Source: Siphonodentalium dalli (lineage: Eukaryota; Mollusca; Scaphopoda; Gadilida; Siphonodentaliidae). From it: a DNA stretch of 64,000 nucleotides. The DNA is taken from positions 184,918,716 to 184,982,715 of the forward strand of contig CP136066.1 of the NCBI GenBank assembly GCA_032622095.1. Reading direction: 5' to 3'. Below the pieces are notes generated by a model. The model was given only the letters and a program-made list of their open reading frames with translations. It was not told the DNA's origin and did not search any database. Of this stretch, positions 30,772 to 43,560 are shown piece after piece; positions within the stretch are counted from its first letter, which is position 1, and each line of letters opens with the position of its first letter. Both the position numbers and the translations under genes were made by a program.

Positions 30772-33700
30772 TGACATCACACCCTTGTACGTGGTATCGC
30801 CAAAACCGAGGGTATCGCCAAAACCGAGAATATGGGAAAGTCATTTTTACGTATATGATATGGGGATATGATTTTTTCTCATCGTAATACAGACATCGAG
30901 CATCGTATGTGTATGTCCACACGAAGCAGGAGTATTTATCCACTAGTTGTCATTTAGTTTTCCCAGATCAGACCATTAATGTTTTTTGGCGAATTTTTTC
31001 AATGGTGTTTTTGCTTTTGCTCACTCAAATTTTCGAGAACATCCATTCACTAGTATAGTTCCTGGACTCCCACGCTTCCAAAACAAATGCCGGTATATAG
31101 TTGAATCTGTCCATGAAGCATATGATTTGACAGAATTTAAAAAAATCCGTGTCGTTCTCAATATCCGCGCGATATGAAGGGACCACAGTCGGTCCAGAAA
31201 GATGCTAACGGCACAGATGAAGATGCGACCAAACGCCGAGCTTCTGTGCAGTAAATATTCGTATCACCTAAGGAGTTCTGATGAGTTTTCGAGTGTTTTA
31301 TGTGTATCTGAGACTGATCAATTGGACTGCGAATGTCAACTGAAAGATGAATCCATAACATATTCGAAATAATGTGTGCATATTATATTATGAATGTATT
31401 TCAATTGAAATTAATTGAACATCCATCTCAGCATTCAGATTTGCGATCTCAATAACGTGAATGAATGATAACTCGATGCCTTGATCACACGCACGTGAAT
31501 GCTGCCGTTCGCATGCATGCAGCTAATCGGATATTCGTTTACTATTAACATGCTTGGGGTTTGTATATAGACCACACATGCCGGACGACACGCTGCGGCG
31601 TAACAACGATTTGTTATAATCATGTTTATTTTACAGACTTTATGACTCGTTCCCACTCGAGTAGACCGTTACGCGACAATGAAACCGAATCATCTTATCG
31701 AATATATATATATATATATATATATATCATATTGCTCCAAATTATGCAATTCTGGCTTTTTTGAGAGTCATCATATATGTATAAAATTGAAACGATTCTA
31801 TGTTAACACACTAAACATCCGAACATATATGAACAAACACACAACAAAGTGACTGCTATTTATAATAAACACTTCACTGTGGAACATGTGTATACTGCCA
31901 TGATTGTTATGTGCACATGTAAATTACACTATAGTTTATAACTTTTCTAATTTAGCCCATAGGACCACATATTTTGTGGGCATAATATTTACACAAGACT
32001 TCATTATGTTATCGTATAGGTTGCATATACTGTAATTGATATGTATTTTTAACCGAAATGAATCTTATCTTATCAGGGTCTCCGTCCTGAGTTTGGTTTA
32101 TGGTTCTAACAAGAATTGTTATGGATGTTCAGCGTCACGATGACTTTCAATTCGTATTGTTCGCAGATTTAGTGTTCGGCTTGTTAAGTTCTAGAATTAT
32201 TCTTTTTCACTTATTTTGAAAAAAAGTAATATCGCTAAGATTTGCACACAACAATCTAAATGAAATTGTACATAAATCTCCATCATCTTGGGAACTATTA
32301 CATGAGGTCATCGTGTTGTTGTTTTTGGTAGATTCAATATTTTAACGCTATCATTCTTAGTTTAACGAGGTCAGAAATGACTCTTGTTTCGATTAATGGT
32401 CTGCAGTTATAACCGAAAAGTTTGAAAACAAATTATACAACGCACAGCCGGTTATATGGTAAATTTGTCTTATAACTGCATAGGCTTAATATGAATATTT
32501 ATTTCTTATAATGCCACGCGTTATTTCACAAGAGAACCGCCAAAGTAGACACTTCCCCAGATATATATATAGCTTCATCTGAGGAAGATACGTTATTTAT
32601 CAAAACCGCATGGTCTGGTTTGATTTTGTTTAAACATGGTGTTGTAGGTTGGTAAGCTGACTACATGTGCTACATAGACACAATACAGAGGCACATCGAC
32701 ATCCAGATAAGAAGGCACACACGTGTGCCACACATTGTGATGATATATGTTCGGATGTTACAAGAATCGTTACAATTTTATCTGATGACTCTTAAAAAAG
32801 CCAGAATTGCATAATTTGGAGCAATACGATATATGTATATTCGATAAGATGATTCGGTTTCATTGTCGCGTAACGGTCTACTCGAGTGGGAACGAGTCAT
32901 AAAGTCTGTAAAATAAACATGATTATAACAAATCGTTAATACGCCGTAGCGTGTCGTCCGGCATGTGTGGTATATATACAAACGCCAAGCAATGTTAATA
33001 CTAAACGAATATCCGATTCGCTGCATGCATGCGAACGGCAGCATTCAAGTGCGTGTGCTCAAGGCATCGAGTTATCATTCATTCACGTTAATGAGATCGC
33101 AAATATGAATGCTGAGATGGATGTTCAATTTATTTCAATTGAAATACATTCATAATATAATATGCACACATTATTTCGAATATGTTATGGATTCATATTT
33201 CAGTTGACATTCGCAGTCCAATTGATCAGTATCAGATACACATAAAACACTCGAAAACTCATCAGAACTCCTTAAGTGATACGCATATGTACTGCACAGA
33301 AGCTCGGCGTTTGGTCGCATCTTCATCTGTGCCGTTAGCATCTTTCTGGACCGACAGTGGTCCCTTCATATCGCGCGGATATTGAGAACGACACGGATTT
33401 TTTAAATTCTGTCAAATCATATGCTTCATTGACAGCTTCAACTATATACCGGCATTTGTTTTGGAAGCGTGGGAGTCCAGGAACTATACTAGTGAATGGA
33501 TGTTCTCGAAAATTTGAGTGAGCAAAAGCAAAAACACCATTGAAAAAATTCGCCAAAAACAATTTAATGGTCTGATCGGGGAAAACTAAATGACAACTAG
33601 TGGATAAATACTCCTGCTTCGTGTGGACATACACATACGATGCTCGATGTCTGTATTACGATGAGAAACAAACATATCCCCATATCATATACGTGAAAAT

Positions 33701-33772
33701 GACTTTCCCATATTCTCGGTTTTGGCGATACTCTCGGTTTTGGCGATACCACGTACACGGGGGTGATGTGTC
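30772..33772. mobile_element. 3-kb element with about 1.05-kb inverted arms
   Basis: Arm 30772-31830 is the reverse complement of 32743-33772, with scattered differences and a longer (ta)n run in the left arm. The unique loop is 31831-32742. The outer ends start gtgacatcacaccc and continue into a doubled ggtatcgccaaaaccgag word. Open frames in both arms mirror each other and contain no known domain, and no transposase is seen. It is best read as a foldback or long-TIR non-autonomous DNA transposon. I found no convincing target duplication. The loop holds a smaller decayed hairpin at about 32370-32500, related to the one at 33895. Confidence 0.75.
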
Positions 33773-33894
33773 TCTTTCAACTTCGTGTGTCGTTTTCGTC
33801 TAAAATAGTCTGAATGTTGAACGCTCGTTATACATACACCTTCTACTTATGGAGTTCTCATGTGTAATGACGGATTAAAATATAAGCAATAACG

Positions 33895-34014
33895 CTTGTT
33901 TCGGTTAAGTTTATTAATTATAACCGACATTTTTTAAGACAAATTTTCTACGCGCATTGTAGAATTTGTCTTGAAACTGTTCGGTATTAACCGCATAAAC
34001 TCAACCGAAACAAG
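33895..34014. repeat. Hairpin MITE
   Basis: The outer arms cttgtttcggttaagttta and taaactcaaccgaaacaag, and the inner arms aagacaaattttcta and tagaatttgtctt, pair across a short centre. A decayed relative lies at about 32370-32500 inside the 3-kb element. Confidence 0.7.
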
Positions 34015-34900
34015 ATTTGTTTCTTAAATATTACACAGTCACGTTGATGTAAACATATGTTTTTATTCCAAATAAATAGACATGCAGAATATGTAACAAT
34101 GGCTTTTTATAAATTTGTGGATGTGGATTTGGCTGAATTAAAGGCATATCCATTATTGTCGTGATACCCAAGTCATGAGGATTTTAAATGTAAACGGTGC
34201 GGGCTGATCCGTCACATGGGTCGGTTCGGGGGGGGGGGTATATATATTATAATTGTAGAAGTTATAGATAACGATAACGTGCAAGACCAGTGATTAGTTA
34301 AGTTACATCGCATGTTAATTTTCGCTAGACCAAGTGAAATATTTTGGCGGGAGGGGGGATCACACAAGTTACGACAACCGTTTAGTTTGGATTATGAATC
34401 ATTAGATAGCCATAACTATGTTTACCGAAACCACAGAAACAATTTCGTCTACGTTCGTCTACTTTCGTCTACATTCGATTAAGAAGTGATTTGGGGCCTA
34501 GGACTAACCATATGCACACAAGGGATCGTAATCAATATGATTGGTTGTGAGATCAGCCTTTAATTTGCAATAACGTCTTTATAATGCAACTCGAAACTTG
34601 CAACATCAATTCCCAGAAAATTGTATATATATTATGGGATATAAACACATAGATATGAATCAATGACACCTATTCGAAAATGTTTCTATCAATTATTACA
34701 AATGTTATTTAGAATTGCTTAGAACAGCCGTGTGACGTTTGTATGGGCTATTTTAATAAAAACAGAAATCCGTGCGAAAATGTTCAGAGCAAGACGTTCC
34801 CAGAAGGACACCGCTATGTTTTAGCAACCTCAATCACTTCAAATATTATTTCAATTATATATTTACCACGATCTTGAGATCGTGAAAGCATGTATTTGTG
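34015..34900. other. Noncoding spacer
   Basis: Poly-G run at about 34229-34238. No gene seen. Confidence 0.4.
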
Positions 34901-34929
34901 AATTTGTATAGGCAGTTGTTAGTAGTTTT

Positions 34930-35220
34930 GAGAGAGATAATTATTCGACGACTTATACTACGGCCACGACAAGCGTATCTACACCGCCCGGGAACAGTCG
35001 GCAATGTTCCCGGAGCCATCTAGGGCGTGAGCCCGCTAACCTAGATTTTGATATTGGTGTTACTCGTGTTTTGTGGTCAGGTTTGTGAGCTGATTGTTTT
35101 GTGATGTGTAATGATTTTACGAGGTTAGCATGTTAGTAGGTTGTTTGAATGAGATAATTACTCAATGGCTTATACACCGCCCGGGGACAGTCATCAGCGC
35201 CCCCGGAGCCATCTAAATGT
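34930..35220 (+). repeat. Direct repeat pair with cccggaa/ggagccatct cores
   Basis: gagagataattattcgac ... acaccgcccgggaacagtc ... cccggagccatctagg (34930-35025) recurs as gagataattactca ... acaccgcccggggacagtc ... cccggagccatctaaa (35152-35216). The GC-rich cores stand out against AT-rich surroundings. Nature unknown. Confidence 0.55.
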
Positions 35221-36800
35221 TATTTGCTTTTCGTATCAGGCTTCATATCGTGGCTACCGGCGAATCGCCATCGCACGCTCTACCTAAAAGAATACAAAAG
35301 GAAGCCACCGGACTATTTCAGAGAGCGATCAATTTAAATTGAGTTACTGCCCTTCCATCGTTACCTTATATCTTGTTTACAGAGTATGTTTCCGGATTTA
35401 ATATTATAGGTACATGATCGAAAATTAAAGACACTAATAACGATCTTAAAAGGACAGATTTCACCAACTTTGAATTTGACGGATAAGTGACTTGTTATAA
35501 ATTTCTGAGCAATTTAGAAGAATGGAGTAATTATCATAATACATACTGAAACTTCCAGCAATATTATTAATAATATATGATGTGACAGTTTCCAGTCAGA
35601 TTCATTCAACTTCTAGAATGACTAGTGAATCTTACCAGGTTACTGACTGGTACAAATAACGATTGCTACTACTAGCGTTGCTCCTGGTAAATTATGTTCT
35701 CGATTCCAGCAGTTATCTGACATTGATGCACATGACTTTAACCAGCAACACATTAACAACAACACAATGCGAACAACCAGGGCTGTCATGAAGTTAACAT
35801 ATTTCAGGCATTTCTACTCAGCAAGAATGAGCAGCGTACGGCATAGATTATTCACATGTTTTTTTAATATCCACAAACATAATAATTGTTACATCTACGG
35901 CTCATATATGGTAGAAAAATATATTAGTACTCTTCAATTTGATGTCTCCGATGTAAATTTGGTTCAAAGGAACTCAGACCGGCTGTTTTTTCATTTGTTC
36001 GACATGATGTCCAATCCAGCTTGGTCAAAGACACAGTTTTATACATACTAGCACTATCACTGTCACTATCGACCGTAAGTAGAATATGTATAATATACGT
36101 CATTCGAAGCTGAATTCTTTTCTGAACTCAACGCAACTCAACACAGTCACACCAAACAACGGCCCCATACCTCTCTTATTTATTAAAGTATCACTTTCAA
36201 AACCCGGAAGTGTAAATTATAATTTCACCAGACAGCCGTTTTGTCAAATGGGTATGCAAGCTGCAATGAGGTAACACTAATTTGTCATTAGTCAAATACA
36301 AATCAAATATATATCACAAAGGCAATGAATTTACGCTCTAAACATTAATACAGTTATATATCACATGAAACCACTATAATATCGTTGAAAAATCCATTAG
36401 ATATATTCCTACCTGTCACCAGTGAGTAATCGACGCGTGCTTTCCAGGATACTTGGCATTGCGTCAAGTAAATTACCGCGCGGAATAATACTATTTAGAA
36501 ACGTAGCGCTTGACACCAATATCAGACATTGCAAAATGATTGCTTTTTCAGTAAAGTTCAGTTATTGTCCAACTTCGTTGCACTAACGAAAATAGGCACA
36601 AAAACAAAGAGGCAAATTTAGGGACTATATGTTTCGTTGCAAGGCAGAGCGCGCAATACTGTCGTATACGGTTGTCAAGCGTCTCAGCCAACGCCGTGCA
36701 TGTATGTATTTTACATGCATTTTTCAGCTTCTTTTAAAGATTATAATTTGGTAAAAAGCATAAAGCTCTAGTTTTTTCATGTGATATACAAGATCTTCAA
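35221..36800. other. Noncoding, weak ORF only
   Basis: An ATG-started 94-codon open frame at 35767-36051 has no recognisable motif and is not called as a gene. Otherwise nothing is seen. Confidence 0.35.
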
Positions 36801-36803
36801 CTC

Positions 36804-36864
36804 GTTATGTTGGGATATATTAGATTTATGAAACTCCATGATAAAGTCTTATATCCCAACATAA
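36804..36864. repeat. Short inverted repeat
   Basis: gttatgttgggatat (36804-36818) pairs with atatcccaacataac (36850-36864) around a 31-nt loop. Confidence 0.7.
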
Positions 36865-37156
36865 CTCGTTGGAGATCCTCTACATAATTATATACATGTA
36901 CATCCTGGATAGCGTGCTTATACGTACTAAAATATTTGTGCTCATGTACGTTTTGTCTTACACGTATATTCATCCTATATACTCCATACATATGGTCCAC
37001 ATGTATGTTTATAGATCGGCATTCGTGTTAATCCAATATTTGTGTATTTGTTTGACTGTTCTAACTATTTTATAGTGTTGCGTATGAACTATAAATAAAT
37101 GTAGTAACGGCCGTCTTATATGGTGATGTTATAATTTAGACTTCCGTGTTCTGAAA

Positions 37157-37765
37157 GTGATGTTTTTAGTAAATACGAGAGATATGGGGCTGTTATGTGG
37201 TGTGACTGGATACATTAAATTGAAGAGTAATAAAGATATCGTTCTACCTATATTGGAGGGGTTTATATGTACCAAATATTATTTGTGTGTATTGGTGTGG
37301 TGGTGGTGGGGTCAATTTGTGTTGTGGGGACCTGTGGGTTTATTTCTCCAGATATGCTTTGCCAATACTTATCAACTTGCATGCTCTCAGTCAGAGAGAA
37401 AGGTGGTTCTGAATATGAATCCAAAACACTCAGAGCATACCATTCATCCATTGACACGAACATACGTGACAAACACATTTTGTTTCAATCATTGTTAGTA
37501 ACCACCAGTTTTCCAAATGCAGACATGCACTCAAAAACATGCAGACACATGTAAAAGGAATGGGCAGGGGAACAAATCATTAGCTGACAACCCCTTGCCA
37601 GACACTGATATCGATGCAGTTTACGCTGCAGAAGTTATGGGTCCATACAATCTAACATCAGCGATGAACGCCACGTGGAGCATGTGTACAACACATTTTG
37701 GGATGAATACTATAGATAAGAATCCCACTCTCTGCGATGGTGTGATATTGAGCTACGGACGATAG
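37157..37765 (+). CDS. Possible small secreted Cys-containing protein (two frames)
   Basis: An ATG at 37267 opens a frame with a strong hydrophobic leader (MYQILFVCIGVVVVGSICVV), then several Cys, ending at 37554. Overlapping it in another frame, an ATG at 37517 opens an 82-codon Cys-containing frame with an N-glycosylation site (NAT), ending at 37765. The two frames could be one gene with a frameshift or a splice I cannot place. Codon and residue composition look more protein-like than surrounding ORFs, but no family is recognised, so chance remains possible. Confidence 0.25.
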
Positions 37766-37799
37766 AGGGCTGGCGTAGTAAATATACACACAGGCGCGT

Positions 37800-38117
37800 C
37801 AAAGCAAAACTCGGAACGGGGGGGGGGGGGCACAAGGCTTGTTCAACTGGAAACATAGTCAGAGATCCGGTAACGATATATGAGCTCCACTCTAAACAAC
37901 GACCGGGCGGCAAAAGAACTCCGACAGCCCACTGTTCCTTGCTATCAAGTGATGACAAAAAGGAAATATATGGCGTATGAATGGCCTGACAGCGCCAACA
38001 ACGCAATCTTTTAAGTATTCCATCCAAACAGGCCAACTACCATCCGAATGGAAAACTGCAAATGTGACTGCCATCTACAAAATGGGCGACAAACATGCTG
38101 CTGAGAACTATATATAC
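37800..38117 (+). pseudogene. LINE reverse transcriptase fragment (5' part)
   Basis: Near 38000-38115 one frame reads SIQTGQLPSEWKTANVTAIY then K.GDKHAAENY, the conserved block leading into RT motif 1 of many non-LTR elements. The upstream sequence shows matching but frameshifted remnants. It is cut at ENY by the hairpin at 38119. Poly-G at 37818-37830 interrupts it. Confidence 0.7.
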
Positions 38118-38118
38118 G

Positions 38119-38222
38119 TTATAAGCACTGCGTCCAATTTATAAGCGATATCAAGATCACAAGCGCCCGGAGGGCGCGCGTGGTGTTTATGTCGCTTATA
38201 AATCGGACGCCGTGCTTATAAA
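38119..38222. mobile_element. Hairpin MITE inserted in a LINE
   Basis: Arms ttataagcactgcgtccaat and its near reverse complement (38119-38168 and 38173-38222) flank a GC-rich tip (gcgcccggagggcgc). It sits directly after the ENY codons of the LINE fragment, so it landed inside a pre-existing element. Confidence 0.75.
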
Positions 38223-39469
38223 ATATTTATAACACCCAATCAGCCCGAGAAACTAACAATCAGTAATGAGTTTCTCTTACCAATTAAATATGTGGTCAGT
38301 CTCACAATCCTGGTCCAGTGAATACAAATCAATACCCCATAGTCGATATTAGACCCAGATAGTTAATCGCATTGTATTTGTGCCGAATCATGACATTTCA
38401 ATGGACCTTTCTTTAATTAAAGAGCACATTACTCTTCTCTTCTTTTGTTCATTATCCCTACGTATCGGAATTATTTATTCCATACATTCGAAGCCGGATT
38501 TATAATATCACAAGAAGCATTTTCGACCAATGTAAGTTATCAAATGGGGTCCTGTTATCGAACTTCATTTACTTTAAATATATGTTAGTTGTTGTCTATG
38601 CTGTAAACAGGTCTGTCGTTGATTACACTTGTTCGTTGTGTTTGTGAGGGGGGGGGGGGGCTACCAAATTCGCCACTGTGCAGGACAATAACTGCCGAAT
38701 TTCGCCGACTAAGCAAATGCCTATGCAACTCACCCGAATGCCCCCCGATCTGAAGTTTTGGTATGGCGTACTCGGTATTACAAACTGCTCTTATTTAATT
38801 ATTAACGTTTATATCTTTGGCATATGTATACCCCCTGTCATCCACGATGTCGCTACGTCACTGCATTTGCTTGAGCGAAAACATGGCACGACACCCCTTA
38901 TCAGTAACGCTCACCTCGGTGACAAATTAATTGTTTGAATGATCTGGAAATCATAACTGGTCAATCAAGGCGTGCGCAGCGAATACAATACATAGACCTA
39001 TTGTAATAATTACAGACCGTTTGATAGAACAGGTGGCGACTTAAACAGTAAATAAAGGTCGATCACGGGACCTCATTAGATAACTTCCATTGGTCGAGGG
39101 CTGATTGGCGTGTTATAAATACTAGTATCACTAACATGTGTCAGATGTAAAATACTTGAACACATAGCTTGCAGGCCCATACATTCGGACATTTAGAGAA
39201 ACACAAGCAACCACGGCTTTCAATCTGGATATGCATACGCGATGCAGCTCGTGATCACCGCCCACGACCTGGTGAAGCTTATGACGAAAAAAAGCAAGTC
39301 AACATTGCAATCGTCGACAAACTGGGGAATAAAGGGGAAAACTTTGGACTGCCGATATCTTCCAAGTCAACATATCCTCGAGCAAATACGCACATAATCG
39401 ACCTACATTGTGAAATAGGTACATACATAATGTGATTATTTTATTCTGATAATGGAATCATACCCCTTA
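38223..39469. other. Noncoding spacer
   Basis: Poly-G run at 38648-38660. Short open frames at 38678 and 39169 lack recognisable domains. Confidence 0.35.
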
Positions 39470-39725
39470 TTTTGTTTTATGGCGCAGGCCAAAGTGAAAA
39501 CACGTGTTAAAAAGGTTACACCTGACAAGTCGTGAATTGGCTTCTGTGTGTCATTATCCGCACATAATCTGCTTAAAATCGCCTTATGAGTCGATAATAT
39601 GACTAAAATTCTCTAATGTTCAGCAGCACATTATCGACTTAAAATGAGGCTATTCTATGCACATTATGTACCTAAAACAAGTTCAATAATAAGCAGATTA
39701 TGTGCGGGTTTTTGAAAGAACATGC
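39470..39725 (+). repeat. Dispersed repeat family D, copy 1, with an 18-bp-TIR MITE core
   Basis: 39558-39575 (ccgcacataatctgctta) and 39690-39707 are perfect reverse complements, bounding a 150-bp element. Its interior (gagtcgataat, aaaatgaggc..ttcta) recurs at 42110-42365. Confidence 0.7.
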
Positions 39726-39859
39726 TGTCCTAATATATAGAGAGATCAGAGTTATCGTTGAAGGGACACAATCAATGAACGAAGCTGTAGGTTATCGTGT
39801 ACCACAAGAACTATATTTGCGACCCCTGCTATTCCTATGTTATATATAAATGCCTGCCG

Positions 39860-40860
39860 CCAAAATAAAATCCCAGGTGCGCCTATTCGCGGACGACTGT
39901 CTTCTCTATCGGGACATGAACAACTTCGCCAACCTCATACCACTGTAATACGATATGCAATACCTCGACAACTGGGCAAAGACATGGGAAATGAAGTTTA
40001 ACACCAACAAATGTTAAATACTATCACCAAGGAAACAGACGAACTTTAACTACACCCGTAACGGCAACATCATAAAATATGTTCAATAACACCCTTACCT
40101 CGATCTCACTATACTAGTAATTAGCACCCTGACACTACACCCGTAACGGCAACATCATAAATATGTCCAATAACACCCTTACCTCGATCTCACTATACTA
40201 GTAATTAGCACCCTGACTTTGGACACCCACATTCACAACATCTGCAGGAAGGCAAATTGCCCAGATAATTTAGGAAAATGTGATGCATATCGCTCGTCAG
40301 ACCCGTTATAGAATATGTTGACATATGTTCATAGGATCCACACCGACAGGATGATGTTAACAAACTAAAATGGGTACAGAGAAGAGGAACTCGCTTCATT
40401 AAACAAAAACAAAGACAGAAGACAAGAAAAGGGAGACACGACGACACGATAAAAATACTGCAGAATCTCCAGCTGACACCCTTGGAGAAGCGAAGGAAGA
40501 TCGACATATTGGCCTTGATAAATAAGCCGGTGGGTGTGCTGGTCCCGGCTATTCCCCCCACACCAATAATATATACATTGCACAAATCGCATACGAAAGA
40601 GAAACCAACACATTAAAGACTACTGTAAGTGCCAACTACCAAGACATCTAATTCTTAACCATACAGAGTGCTTTATTCCACCGTCAAACAACACAAACCA
40701 GATCGCGAACTCATTCTGTGTTCAATCGATATGTGACTGGAATCAGTTGGAGAAACTAGCACTCCCTCTAGGGTATGCGGAATACGGATATTTGTCCATG
40801 GTACGAATGATTCAAAGCCCCTGCTGCTGACATATGGGATTAATACGCCCAACTAATCGG
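39860..40860 (+). pseudogene. LINE reverse transcriptase fragment (catalytic and 3' part)
   Basis: VRLFADDCLLYR at about 39877-39915 holds the RT catalytic FADD box. The decayed downstream frames keep YLDNWAKTWEMKFNTNKC, HPYLDLTI and DDTIKILQNLQLTPLEKRRK, the normal succession in animal CR1/L2/Jockey-type elements. Many stops are present. An 83-bp stretch is duplicated in tandem at 40052-40217. The same LINE type as 37800-38117 is likely, separated by about 1.7 kb of unrelated DNA. Confidence 0.75.
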
Positions 40861-40869
40861 CACCCAGGA

Positions 40870-42109
40870 TCCCACAAAAGCTGACACGGACCTTTTATTG
40901 TTCAAATATCGATGTAATTCAGTCTCACGACTCTTGTTATGATGGCGCCTTGGATATTACTTCGGCGTGAGTGAACACTAGATAGTCAGAAAAGTCCAGC
41001 TCATTTGTGGTTTCGTAATATGTTTTGATTGAAACGAATTGTATTGATATTCCTATATTATAACATGTACATGCTTTAGCAATTGTTATATACAATCTAC
41101 ATTTTCAACAAGAAACGCCAGAATTAAAATCGATATATTTTCTTGAAAACTGGAGATCTTACTTCAACACAAATGCAATGGGTGTGGTTTTCAAACCTGT
41201 CATTCAATGGGGTAGCAGAATTCATGATTCGATTCATGTTTTGGCAAGTGCGTTTTCATTCATTAGGTATACATACATGTTTTGTTGGAGAATAATGTTG
41301 AATAAACAGTGCGTACATGTATGACTGCATACCCGTCCAATCAACATTTCCAACTAAGAAATTATTTTCTGACTGTTATATATTTGTCATCGGAATTACG
41401 AACTCTTGATCTTGATCGCACCACGGTTGGTTGGAATATCAAAATATCATAACAATCTCGACATTTTCAAACTAACGTTGTCGATCAACACGAACTCCAA
41501 CCGTATATTTAACACAGTATAGACAACATACTAAATATAAAAAAGAATACAAAAAAGGAAATTGGTGAATTCTGATAGATACGCAAAAAATTGGTACAAT
41601 ATCTAATTTGCGGCTTTTCGGGGATGTTTATACACTCCAGTTCACAAGTCCTTCAATGTTTATACACATTTTGTATCTCGTACCGTATCTAATACAGAAA
41701 AGAAAGCTATCCCATATTCGTTAAGTACTTTTTAAAGATGGTACGTCAATTTAAGTTCATATAGAGATTCAGATTCAAATAATGCCGATATGGGGTTATT
41801 TGTGTTTTGAAATAAGTTCAATATGAGCCTATTTTCAGGAGAACAAGCTGAATTTATGGTTTAGTGAAGAGATGATACTTTATGCATATATTGTTGAGAA
41901 GGCACGAATACTAAACTAATCGTTTGTTCTATTGCATGGACTTATTAGCCAGATTTGCCTATTGCACATAACTGTCGTAATGAAATGCCACATTTCAGGT
42001 AATGTAGTTCAGTAAATTCAGTACATTGATACCCTCATGCCATGTATTTATCATATATATAACACTTACAAATACCAGGTTGAACTTACTGTGAAGTAAC
42101 TTTCCCAAA
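40870..42109. other. Noncoding, possibly intronic
   Basis: No gene seen. AT-rich, with no clear repeat. Confidence 0.35.
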
Positions 42110-42365
42110 CAATGCTGATAAAACTTGGCCTATGACCCTATTAATCTTTGGTGAAACACATATTAAAGAGCGTACACCTGATAAGGCGTGAGTTGTTTAT
42201 TGTTTCGTGATATTGTCTGCACACAATGAACTTGTAATAAGTTATTTATGAGTCGATAATGTAACTAAATCACTCTCATCTTCAGCGGGTTATGTAGTCA
42301 AAATGAGGCGATTCTACGCCGCGGTTATTATAAGCCGATAACGTGCCGATTTTCGGGAGAACAGG
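42110..42365 (+). repeat. Dispersed repeat family D, copy 2
   Basis: Same block order as 39470-39725 (acacctgataaggcgtgag, gagtcgataatg, aaaatgaggcgattctacg), with its terminal repeats decayed. Confidence 0.6.
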
Positions 42366-42709
42366 CCGAATAATCACCTTCCAAATGTATTAATATTTGT
42401 CTCTTCGTGGTAACTGATCATATTTTATATGCAATTAAGATAGTAATTTTGTGAAATTCAAATTTGTGCTTAATATCTCCTGAGAAATCCTTTATTGGTG
42501 ATGTCTTGCAATAACTGTGCTTGCCTAGCTTATGTATAACTGGAGTAAAACGCAATTTCTGAATTTCATTTCACCTCTGACGCCAGCCGAGCTTCCAGCT
42601 TTGATCAATGCAATGTGCACCACTTAATATTAAACTTTCTCCAGCTTAATAATCCACACGTATATCTAGTGTTTTGTAAATAGAATGATCTTTATATATA
42701 GGAACTCAC

Positions 42710-42924
42710 CGATTTTTGTTGAACAGATGAAGGCCATACCATTTCCGGTGGTACTGGAAGGTACGGAACAGCTGAATTGGTACCACTGCCGATCGATCGA
42801 TATAATGCATGAACTATATACATAAGGTATGTTGACTGCCCATGGAAACCATGTTGCTGGCTCTCCATCATCATGCTGCCAATTCCCATTTGAATGTGTG
42901 ATGCCGATCCACGCATCTGCGTCA
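42710..42924 (-). CDS. C-type lectin domain, C-terminal exon
   Basis: The exon has a good 3' splice site (ACAATTACAG, exon from 42924) and a good donor (ATCG|GTGAGT, exon end 42710). It is 215 nt, entering with one base of a split codon and leaving one base into the next. It encodes SDADAWIGITHSNGNW, then DDGEPATWFPW, a Cys-Ile-Ile-Ser stretch, a second Cys and the closing FIC. This is the WIGL-to-C-terminal half of a C-type lectin-like domain with its conserved cysteines. The usual EPN/QPD sugar-specificity motif and WND calcium motif are absent, so canonical calcium-dependent sugar binding is doubtful. It is a secreted recognition or matrix protein by family. Confidence 0.8.
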
Positions 42925-43119
42925 CTGTAATTGTGATTACATATCGTTACACGTTCATTCATTCATCCAGCTATGATGTTGGGATGTTAAAACGGTAAAC
43001 GATTAATAAACGAGCGCGGCACTGTAACAAATGCTTCGCTATTGATACAAGAAAACCATAGTCAGAAATGGCAACGCGCTCAAGTTAATATATTATATAC
43101 CCATGCTTGTATATATAGA

Positions 43120-43560
43120 ATATAAAATATATTGGTTTCGCGAATGACCAACTCAGAATTCCGTTAAAATAACAATAACAACCAGCAACTAATTAACGAA
43201 CCGGCGGCCGACTCGGCCGTTTCCGACCACAACAATCAGTGGGCTGCAGAACGAAACATATCTATAAAAGTTGAAATATAAGACTTACAAATTATCTTTT
43301 AAATTTCTGTTATTGGTAATTGACATAGCTTGTCACAAACCAAAAATCAACATTATTGACTTAATAATGTAAAGGACAATAAACAAAATTGAAATTCCCA
43401 ACTAAACCTTTTATCGGACTCGGCCTCCTGGTCGCGAAGTTCGACTTTTAAACCGGAAAAAAAAACAATTATCTATAAATAAAAAGTCCATCGGACCACA
43501 GCTATCAATAAATTGCAGAACAGTATACACGCGGCGCGCGCTAATAGTACGTAACAAGGG
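43120..43560 (-). repeat. Dispersed repeat family B, copy 2
   Basis: Reverse-strand match to 22340-22650: cgaatgaccaactcag, aattcccaactaaacc and ggactcggcctcctggtcgc occur in reversed order. It lies in the putative intron between the two lectin exons. Confidence 0.6.
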
